Below, piece by piece: positions 6,474 through 12,145 of a DNA stretch of 12,478 bases (position 1 is the stretch's first letter; the number at the start of each line of letters is the position of its first letter). A program made the translations under genes and the position numbers. Below the pieces are notes generated by a model, which saw only the letters and a program-made list of their open reading frames with translations, had not been told where the DNA came from and did not search any database. This DNA is from Methanosphaera sp. (GTDB lineage Archaea; Methanobacteriota; Methanobacteria; Methanobacteriales; Methanobacteriaceae): assembly GCA_013330915.1 (NCBI GenBank), contig DUHK01000073.1, forward strand, positions 7,098 through 19,575, given 5' to 3'.

Positions 6474-7595
6474 TTATAATTCTGAAATGACTTGCTCGAA
6501 TTTTTTTAAGGAAGAAACTTCATAAACTTCTGCCCCGACTTTTTCGTAATGGCTGACATAACTTGAGGAATTGTTCCAGCGAACTTTCTTTTCGGGATTT
6601 AATATTATAACTCTATGTGCCTTTTTTAACATTTCCTTAACAAGCAATGCGCTTTCAAGGGTGCCATTTATCTCTTTTCCTTTCCAGTCACGACAATCGG
6701 TCATGATGATTATGTCCGTACGTTTGTTGATATCTGCGGTTTTTAAGAATTCCTTGAATGAGTTTGTCATATCTGATTGACCAAACATGGCTAATCCTTT
6801 GCTTCTTTGAGCAACATTTACCTGTCCGGCACTGGTAACCGCTTCTAAATTTAATAAATCTGTTACATCAGTGATTTTATTGTCAAAATCATAGATTTTT
6901 ACCTTGTTAAATGTTGACTTACATCCATAGAGTAATACAAAAAACCAGGTTGTAACCCATTCGCAAGATCCACTTACATCACATAAAAACACGTGTTTTG
7001 TCTTCTTAACGGGTGGTTTGGCATATATTAACTTTAGGCAGTGGCCCCCGTTTTTAATGTTTGCTCTTATGGTTTTTGCCATATCAAGATGGTGTGATCT
7101 TGCTTTTTTTCTTCTGGCTGAACGTTTGTTTGCTATTTTACGGCTTAATTTTTTACACAGTTCAAACACTCTTGGATCGAAGTTATCAATTGTTAAAAAA
7201 CTGCCGTCTACAGTTTTTCCCTCTTTGGCTTTTGTTTCCGAACGGTATCTGATCATTTCATCATAAAGTTCTTGAAGTTGTTCCAGGTTTTGTTCTGGGG
7301 GCATTGCTTCTGAGGATTCTGTTATTTCTCTGACTTCGATTTCCTTTTCAGGAGTATTTGTTTCTTCATTTTGGAAATCTATTTTACTGAAAACCTTTTT
7401 AAATGCCTTTTCAAATTTAATATGATCTCCCACATCTTTTACGTAAATAGCTTCTAAAGAATTTTTAAGTTCGTCATGTGTCATTATGTCTTTCATTGCT
7501 TCATAAAGGGTACATGCTAGGGTAGAGCTTCTTATACTGACGAACATTCCCTCATTTCTTAAATAATGGGATAACATAACTATTTCTTCAACCAT
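6474..7595 (-). CDS. CoxE-like von Willebrand factor A domain protein
   Basis: A 373-residue cytosolic protein. The N-terminal ~70 residues (SHYLRNEGMFVS) match the start of CoxE-like proteins. An acidic linker follows (~75-120). A basic block at 152-184 has the family signature RRKK...LDMAKTIRANIKNGG. Then comes a vWA fold with the metal-site motif DVSGS (206-210) and a later IIIMTDCRDWKG strand and loop. Such proteins usually work with a MoxR-type AAA+ ATPase in metal-cofactor insertion or enzyme maturation. No such ATPase is adjacent here. The start is ATG at 7595, with GGTGAT and a 3-nt spacer; a TTG at 7598 falls too close to the ribosome binding site. TATA-like sequences on the minus strand lie near 7653-7665 and 7625-7637. 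Confidence 0.88.
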   Translation of the reverse strand: MVEEIVMLSHYLRNEGMFVSIRSSTLACTLYEAMKDIMTHDELKNSLEAIYVKDVGDHIKFEKAFKKVFSKIDFQNEETNTPEKEIEVREITESSEAMPPEQNLEQLQELYDEMIRYRSETKAKEGKTVDGSFLTIDNFDPRVFELCKKLSRKIANKRSARRKKARSHHLDMAKTIRANIKNGGHCLKLIYAKPPVKKTKHVFLCDVSGSCEWVTTWFFVLLYGCKSTFNKVKIYDFDNKITDVTDLLNLEAVTSAGQVNVAQRSKGLAMFGQSDMTNSFKEFLKTADINKRTDIIIMTDCRDWKGKEINGTLESALLVKEMLKKAHRVIILNPEKKVRWNNSSSYVSHYEKVGAEVYEVSSLKKFEQVISEL

Positions 7596-7684
7596 CAAAT
7601 CACCGATATATCCAAAAAAAAATGTAATCTATATAATAATGTATTTTTAATGATATTTATATAGATGCTTTAATTTAATGTTGT

Positions 7685-7937
7685 TTACATATCACAAAAT
7701 TTGTTTCTTGCTTCAATCATTGCTTTAATGTTTTTTATGGGAGTGTTTGGTAAAATCATACAATTGGGACTAATTATGTCTATTCCATTGCAAAGTGATT
7801 CATGTCTTCTCAAACACATCTTTTTGTCTTTTTTCTGATAATGTTTCTGCATTTGAAATATTTCCGCATAACCTTGTGGGACTATTTAATTCTGCTTGTA
7901 ACTGTTTAGCATGTATAATGTCCACCTTTGAATCAAT
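7685..7937 (-). pseudogene. Frameshifted C-terminal remnant of an MtaA/MtbA-type methylcobamide:CoM methyltransferase
   Basis: Read on the minus strand, 7937 down to about 7827 gives SKVDIIHAKQL...RLCGNISNAETL...DVFEK before a stop. A one-base frame change near 7825 gives ESLCNGIDIISPNC then TPIKNIKAMIEAR and a TAA at 7687-7685. These blocks match, in order, the C-terminal third of the uroporphyrinogen-decarboxylase-like enzymes that move methyl groups from methylated corrinoid proteins to coenzyme M. The Cys in ISPNC corresponds to the third zinc ligand of the HxCx(n)C set. Everything upstream of about residue 240 of the normal ~340 is missing, and the remnant cannot encode an enzyme. It looks like the relic of an extra gene copy. 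Whether the substrate was methanol or a methylamine cannot be told. Confidence 0.75.
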
Positions 7938-7942
7938 TCATA

Positions 7943-8026
7943 ATGTTACTAAACAAAGACAAAAATAATGTTAAAAAATTAAACGAACTCTTTGATTCAT
8001 ATAAAGAAACTCTTAACCCTCAATAA
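7943..8026 (+). other. 27-codon possible gene remnant
   Basis: An ATG at 7943 opens a short frame (MLLNKDKNNVKKLNELFDSY, then KETLNPQ) that reads like the helical C-terminus of a protein. It stops one base before the end of the convergent acetyltransferase gene. No ribosome binding site is visible. It is probably a leftover of a lost gene, or chance. Confidence 0.2.
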
Positions 8027-8680
8027 CTATTTTTTTAACAATTCTGGATTTTCAAGGTATTTTTCAAGCTTTTCATAGAATAATTTGAAATGATATCCGA
8101 ATATGAAAATGTGACTTGCAGTTACAGAAACGGGAATTTTTCCATCAACCAATTTTCCCCAGCTAATCACAGGCATTATTTGGTTAGGTGAAGCAATAAT
8201 GTTGGTCATAGAATCAAAATTAATCCAGGGAATGCATGATAAATTACAAATAGGTTGTACATCTCTTAATGAAGGTTCTACCAAATACTGATTATGTTTA
8301 ATATCCTCTTTTTTATTTTCTATGGAAGTATTAAAAGAATCAAGAGATTCATGCTCTGAAAGAGGGGAAATTTCAATTTCTCTAATTGTGTTGTCATCCT
8401 GTATTATGGGACTAACTCCATTTATTTTCTCGTATTCATAAACTTTTTTGTCTATAATTCTACGCTTGAATTCTGGAATTTCATTAACAGCTTCAAGTAT
8501 ACATGCAGTAGTTATATTAAAAAATGGATAATTATTTTTTTTACAAAAATCGAAAGTTTTTTGAGCATTCACTCTCACAGTCATGGAATATCTTGAAGTT
8601 AAAAAATCCTGGAATGGTAACTCATCAACATTAATATCTAACTCTTTTTTTTCATATTTTCTCATATTATTCGGTTTCAT
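8027..8680 (-). CDS. Chloramphenicol acetyltransferase family protein with altered active site
   Basis: At 217 residues it is full length for type A (CAT) acetyltransferases, trimeric cytosolic enzymes that transfer acetyl from acetyl-CoA. Family landmarks are FLTSRYSMTVRVNA near the N-terminus, the LSCIPWINFDSM block (148-158), ISWGK and IPVSVTASHIFIFGYH. In the last block the usual HHxxxDG(F/Y)H is changed. The catalytic His is kept (H190) and the final GYH is kept, but the conserved Asp four residues after the catalytic His is Phe194, and the first His of the pair is Ser. In classical CAT that Asp holds the active site together by a salt bridge with an Arg. Real chloramphenicol resistance is therefore doubtful. 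The ribosome binding site is weak, and a second ATG at codon 6 is possible. It lies among pseudogenes. Confidence 0.87.
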   Translation of the reverse strand: MKPNNMRKYEKKELDINVDELPFQDFLTSRYSMTVRVNAQKTFDFCKKNNYPFFNITTACILEAVNEIPEFKRRIIDKKVYEYEKINGVSPIIQDDNTIREIEISPLSEHESLDSFNTSIENKKEDIKHNQYLVEPSLRDVQPICNLSCIPWINFDSMTNIIASPNQIMPVISWGKLVDGKIPVSVTASHIFIFGYHFKLFYEKLEKYLENPELLKK

Positions 8681-8856
8681 ATGCTTATCTATTTATATTT
8701 TAAATTATAAGAGATTATTGTATATTTATACAGTTATCTAAGGAAAAAAATATGTGTATATCAATAGCAGTATTTGCATCTTTAATTAGAATATAATTCA
8801 AACTTATTTTAAATATAACTAATTAAAATCAGTATACTTGCTGGAAAATTTTTTTC

Positions 8857-9404
8857 AAATATGGGTCATTATTCGTTGTAAGGCCCACTTTATACGGACT
8901 ACTAAGATCAGGATGAGATAATAAACGAACAATATATGTAATGATATTATGTGCAGTAGTAAATACAATACTTGATCCTTTATTTATATGCATCCTTGAT
9001 AGGGGGATGTTTAGAGCATCATTATCAACAGTGATGTCTTTAATAATAGTGCTTTTTGTAATAATCTATTGGATTTACATCAAAAAGGACACTTATCTAA
9101 AATTAACATTATCCAATTTCAACTACAAATCTGAAATCTTCAAAGATATACTAAAAGTAGCCATTCCATCTATATGTGGGATGATATTTATAACATTTAT
9201 CACGGCTATGATGCACTTTATAATACTTGCAGTATCAACAACAGATTCTGTAGCGGTCTTTGAAAATGGATGGCGTATGGAAACACTTGCAGCAGAACTC
9301 ATGATGAAATATCGACAGCAAGAATATCCATAATGGCAACAAATTAGGAATCACAAAATTATTTGAACATGAAACTTGCATACAACTATGCAATGAAATT
9401 GTTA
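8857..9404 (+). pseudogene. Broken MATE-family multidrug transporter gene, middle part only
   Basis: Reading frame 8857-9308 gives YGSLF...PTLYGLLRSG, then an in-frame TGA (8914-8916) exactly where MATE proteins have G(G)D. It continues DNKRTIYVMILCAVVNTILD, the family's signature loop and helix, and then two more membrane segments (IVLFVIIYWIY and AIPSICGMIFITF...) and FENGWRMETLA. Near 9305 the match jumps frame to ISTARISIMATN, a second stop (TAG 9345-9347), and NMKLAYNYAMKL. The N-terminal third and the C-terminal half are absent. The open stretch 8941-9333 (130 codons) has no ribosome binding site and is not a real gene. MATE proteins export cationic compounds using Na+ or H+ gradients. 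The remnant runs out within the 3' end of the ATPase gene. Confidence 0.8.
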
Positions 9405-10558
9405 TATTCTTGTTTTAACCATGTTTTGAAAATGGAATCATATATTTTATATCCTTCTTCATTTAGTTCAATTAATGTTTTGTTTTGTAACGTTTTTAGA
9501 GAAGCACCAATAGCTCCACTAGTTACGCCTAGTTTGTTTGCTATATCTATTCTTTTTAATGGTTTATCTATGAGAGCTAATATAATTCTCTGTTCTTGTT
9601 TATTTAATTTAAACCACTCATTTGTCAAATGAATTAATAAGTAAGGTAATGCTTTTTTAAATTCATTAATTATTCTATTTTCATTTAATTCTTCATCAGG
9701 GGGTAATAACCTTGCAAAAGTGTTAATATAATATGGAAGTCCATTTGTACATTTATAAAATCTATCAAATCCTTTTTCATCAAAATTAAGGTAATTTGCT
9801 TTTTCATTCAAATAATTTTTTGTTGTTTCATAAGAAAATGTTTTTATTTCATAATTGAGGATTCTTCCGCCAAATGCTCCTCTTTGACCCGCAATATCTC
9901 TTATCAATTCATCTCTAATGCTCATACTTCCGGAAAATATGTAACCAATGTTTTTTTGTGATTGGATGACACTACGAATATACCATAAAAAGCCGTTAAC
10001 ATCTTCATCAAGTTGTTTAAGTATCTGAAATTCATCCATAAATATTAAAACACCATCAATATCTGTTTTGTAATTTTCATAGATTTTTTGGGGTAGATCC
10101 ATTACAAAACTAGTAAATTTGATATAATCTTCTTCTGTTTTAAGAATAGGTAATGGAATTTTATCAATATTTTCTATTTTATCCAGTTTGAAATTATTTG
10201 TTTTAAAATATTTTTGAATTTTAGTGTTTATGGTGTGGATATTTGATTCATTGCAAGCTGTTATGATTGATTCATAATATAATTTCATAAAAGTAGCGCG
10301 TGTTAAGGATTGTTTTTTAAATTTATCCATTGCTGATAAATCCATGTATATTACTAAATTATTCTTTTTTAAATCCTTTTTTAGTTTTTTCATTAGAGCT
10401 GTTTTTCCTACACCTCTTATTCCAGTTAGTAATATTGTTGGAGTAGATCCTGTTTTAGTAAGTTTTAAGGTATCTTTGATGAAAGAAATTTCTTCTTTTC
10501 TATTATAAAACTGATTGTCATCTAAATCATTATCATTTCCTAAGGGGAGGTTTGTCAT
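9386..10558 (-). CDS. Archaeal AAA-type ATPase with C-terminal winged helix
   Basis: A 390-residue STAND/AAA-like ATPase of the archaeal ATPase group. It has an N-terminal FYNRKEEISFIKD leader, Walker A GIRGVGKT (46-53), Walker B VLIFMDEFQ (170-178), sensor-1-like FSGSMS (208-213), GAFGGR (228-232) and the lid region GLPYYINTFARLL (273-285). The C-terminus (~315-375) is a winged helix (IDIANKLGVTSGAIGASLKTL), implying DNA binding. Members are scattered and often sit in variable regions; cellular roles are largely unknown. The start is the ATG at 10558, with AGGTGA four bases before it. A longer frame to 10663 runs through the promoter and palindromic repeats and is rejected. Its 3' end meets the MATE remnant, suggesting it arrived by insertion. 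Confidence 0.87.
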   Translation of the reverse strand: MTNLPLGNDNDLDDNQFYNRKEEISFIKDTLKLTKTGSTPTILLTGIRGVGKTALMKKLKKDLKKNNLVIYMDLSAMDKFKKQSLTRATFMKLYYESIITACNESNIHTINTKIQKYFKTNNFKLDKIENIDKIPLPILKTEEDYIKFTSFVMDLPQKIYENYKTDIDGVLIFMDEFQILKQLDEDVNGFLWYIRSVIQSQKNIGYIFSGSMSIRDELIRDIAGQRGAFGGRILNYEIKTFSYETTKNYLNEKANYLNFDEKGFDRFYKCTNGLPYYINTFARLLPPDEELNENRIINEFKKALPYLLIHLTNEWFKLNKQEQRIILALIDKPLKRIDIANKLGVTSGAIGASLKTLQNKTLIELNEEGYKIYDSIFKTWLKQEYNNFIA

Positions 10559-10589
10559 ATTTTCACCTTTATTATTTATATTAAAAAAC

Positions 10590-10603
10590 ATAATATATAA
10601 ACG
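10590..10603 (-). promoter_or_regulatory. Candidate promoter of the ATPase gene
   Basis: Read on the minus strand this is CGTTTATATATTATG, with a TATA box 35-45 bases before the ATG at 10558, so the transcript leader would be short. The first palindromic repeat directly abuts it upstream, so a bound protein would touch TFB/TBP. Confidence 0.45.
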
Positions 10604-10637
10604 TAATGAAATTTTCATTATAATGTAAAAAACACAT
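10604..10637. repeat. Palindromic repeat copy 1 upstream of the ATPase gene
   Basis: A 34-bp unit with the 17-bp core TAATGAAATTTTCATTA, which is two perfect 8-bp half-sites around one central T, followed by TAATGTAAAAAACACAT. It is matched with one mismatch by a second copy 45 bp further on. The dyad shape suits a dimeric or winged-helix regulator. Its place next to the TATA box suggests an operator, possibly bound by the ATPase itself. Confidence 0.7.
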
Positions 10638-10648
10638 GTTCCATTATA

Positions 10649-10682
10649 TAATGAAATTTTCATTATAATATAAAAAACACAT
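10649..10682. repeat. Palindromic repeat copy 2 upstream of the ATPase gene
   Basis: The second copy of the 34-bp unit, identical except one base (TAATATAA for TAATGTAA) and with the same core palindrome. The 45-bp period is just over four helical turns, so the two cores lie on roughly similar faces of the DNA. No third convincing copy is seen in the window. Confidence 0.7.
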
Positions 10683-10977
10683 AAACTATTATCTAAAAAT
10701 GTTGAAAATATTTAAAATAGGAAAAATTTGTATTAATTATATCCGGTATATTGTTTCTAGTATTTCTCTTTTTTTAATTTTTGATTATTTTGTAATTTTG
10801 ATGTTACTTCATATATATGTAATACTTGATTTTCACTATTTAGACCGTTTTTGTTTTTTTCATATTTTTTATAAAAAAAAGAGTTTGTTACTTTTTTTCC
10901 TGTTGGAGGTTAACATTTTTTTGTATTACTTTTTTGCCTTAAATCGCTATTAATGTATTACTTTTTCTACTGTTAAT

Positions 10978-11001
10978 TTCGTTATACATAGATATAACGA
11001 A
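10978..11001. repeat. 9-bp inverted repeat
   Basis: TTCGTTATA (10978-10986) and TATAACGAA (10993-11001) are perfect complements around a 6-nt spacer. It is one of the few non-trivial structures in the gene desert, with CG steps that are rare here. It could be an operator or hairpin; no neighbouring gene clearly uses it. Confidence 0.4.
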
Positions 11002-11220
11002 GTATTTTTCAATTTTTTCATTCAAGTTTTGATTTTCATCAAAAATAGGGGTATTTTAGATTCATTTATCCTATATGACATATACACCAACAAGTTGATT
11101 TTTTAATTCTCAGAGGTATATTGCAAGTGTAACTTCTTATTATACTATTTATTTCTTTTTTAATATATTTTTTTGGTAATAAAATATTTATCTTAATTAA
11201 ATTGTATCTGTTTGTTAAAT

Positions 11221-11232
11221 TTAGTTAACTAA
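11221..11232. repeat. 12-bp perfect palindrome in the desert
   Basis: TTAGTTAACTAA is its own reverse complement. A related TTAACTAATTAA follows at 11252-11263. In DNA this AT-rich the significance is uncertain. It lies about 300 bases upstream of the 151-residue gene. Confidence 0.25.
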
Positions 11233-11420
11233 CTAATTTAGTATATATTTATTAACTAATTAAAATATATTGACTAATAAAATAAGTAAAATAATTGATG
11301 CTGGTTAAAAATAATTTACTGGAGTGTTACCCTATAATCAGATAAAAAATATATTTCTACATATATACCAAGTAATGTAAAAAATATTTTTATAATAGGA
11401 TTAAATATATTAAAAAAATT

Positions 11421-11504
11421 AATAACTATCTCAATATTTTAGAAGAAGATGTTTCTGAACAGTATTATTAACAGGATGTGGAAGAGCAGTTAAAAAATTC
11501 AATT
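11421..11504 (+). pseudogene. Possible degenerate coding remnant
   Basis: The frame from 11421 reads NNYLNILEEDVSEQYY, a TAA, then QDVEEQLKNSI and a stop. The acidic helical character is unlike the surrounding AT-only translations, so it may be the end of a lost gene with an internal stop. No family is recognised. Confidence 0.2.
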
Positions 11505-11534
11505 TAACTTAGTTTATGTTAAGGTGGTGATGTA

Positions 11535-11990
11535 ATGTTATTTGATGAAGCTAATAAACAGAAGAAATTTGAGTTTAATCAGGTTCAAAAGAAAATTGGT
11601 GATTTGCTTGTTGAATGTGAGGATATGTATGCTTTTCTTTTAAAGTATAATGATATGATTACTTATGAAGAGTTGTATGAATTAACTGAGGATGATAAGG
11701 ATAATTTTATTAAAATTAGGGATAGGGCTCATGAGATGGAGCATAGTTTGTTGCATTATAAGGAGGATTTGATTCGTCTTGTTGAGGGTGATGTTGAGTG
11801 GTTTTTAACTGATGTGGATTCAGGAAGTGATGAAAAATTTTTTGATGATTATTATGAATCCAAAGTATTTTTTAACTATTTCCAGGTTGAAATTTGTCTT
11901 GGTTTGTTGTTTGATAAGTTAAAGCAGTTAAATGTTCCTAGAAAAAGTGTTTCTGAGTTGCATGTTCATCATGGTGGGGGGTGCTGTTAA
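11535..11990 (+). CDS. Unrecognised 151-aa protein with His/Cys-rich C-terminal tail
   Basis: I do not recognise the family. It is a soluble, acidic, mostly helical protein (KFEFNQVQKKIGDLL, IRDRAHEMEHSLLHYKEDLI, and VFFNYFQVEICLGLLFDKLK at 111-130). The last nine residues are HVHHGGGCC (H143, H145, H146, C150, C151), a plausible metal-binding tail after a flexible link. Internal His and Cys (C28, H66, H70, H74) could add ligands. The ATG has a textbook GGTGAT plus 3-nt spacer, and a T7 run follows the stop, so it is a real unit. Codon use is unlike the neighbours: TTG, GAG, AAG, AGG and T-ending codons are frequent, where hisD and aspS prefer TTA, GAA and AAA. That suggests transfer or different expression history. 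It could be a metal chaperone or sensor, but this is speculation. Confidence 0.82.
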   Translation: MLFDEANKQKKFEFNQVQKKIGDLLVECEDMYAFLLKYNDMITYEELYELTEDDKDNFIKIRDRAHEMEHSLLHYKEDLIRLVEGDVEWFLTDVDSGSDEKFFDDYYESKVFFNYFQVEICLGLLFDKLKQLNVPRKSVSELHVHHGGGCC

Positions 11991-11997
11991 TATATTA

Positions 11998-12004
11998 TTT
12001 TTTT
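11998..12004 (+). terminator. Poly-T terminator after the 151-aa gene
   Basis: Seven T residues begin 8 bases after the stop, before the promoter region of the alcohol dehydrogenase gene. Confidence 0.4.
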
Positions 12005-12013
12005 AGATATATA

Positions 12014-12104
12014 ATGATTAATCATGATAAATTATAGTTATGTTTATATACTCATTATTATCATAGTATATATAAAGCTAAATAGGATAAAAACCATTAA
12101 ATGG
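12014..12104 (+). promoter_or_regulatory. Promoter region of the alcohol dehydrogenase gene with dyads
   Basis: AGTATATATAAAG (12065-12077) is the best TATA box, putting the transcript start near 12095-12105 and leaving a leader of about 45 bases. TTTATATA at 12043-12050 is an alternative. ATGATTAATCAT (12014-12025) is a perfect 12-bp palindrome upstream of the TATA box. CCATTAAATGG (12094-12104) is a dyad at the expected start site. Either could be an operator controlling alcohol use; this is inference. Confidence 0.4.
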
Positions 12105-12145
12105 CTTTAAAATATTTAGTTTTATATAGATTATAGGTGAAAAAT

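Larger units (their letters stand above)
10690..11534. other. 845-bp AT-rich region without a convincing gene
   Basis: No frame here has both a ribosome binding site and family-like sequence. The 84-codon frame at 10699-10953 is a hydrophobic AT-rich translation (Phe, Ile, Leu, Tyr) lacking start signals and is probably spurious. The region does hold several short structures: loose repeats of GTATTACTTTTT at 10923 and 10955 with a weaker GTTACTTTTTTT at 10887, a 9-bp inverted repeat at 10978-11001, a TTAGTTAACTAA palindrome at 11221-11232, and a possible coding remnant at 11421-11504. It resembles decayed DNA behind an inserted gene. Confidence 0.6.

Noticed and set aside
7018..7266. Open frames on + inside the vWA gene
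   Set aside because: They are shadows of a gene whose minus-strand translation shows clear vWA and CoxE motifs.
8941..9333. A 130-residue membrane protein gene
   Set aside because: It has no ribosome binding site, and the MATE similarity continues upstream across a stop codon and downstream in another frame, so it is a pseudogene fragment.
9363..9632. 89-codon frame on + overlapping the ATPase 3' end
   Set aside because: Its first residues are the tail of the MATE relic and the rest is antisense to the ATPase.
10559..10663. A 35-residue N-terminal extension of the ATPase
   Set aside because: The extension translates the palindromic repeats and the TATA box. A proper AGGTGA-ATG start exists at 10558.
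10604..10682. CRISPR array
   Set aside because: Only two units, an 11-bp spacer, and no cas genes; the repeat is a promoter-proximal dyad.
10699..10953. An 84-codon hydrophobic open frame on +
   Set aside because: Its residues are what AT-rich random DNA gives (Phe, Ile, Leu, Tyr). There is no ribosome binding site before the ATG, no family-like pattern, and it lies in a gene desert.
11080..11110. CAACAAGTTG plus T-run as an intrinsic terminator
   Set aside because: A 4-bp stem with a 2-nt loop is too weak, and no gene ends just upstream of it.
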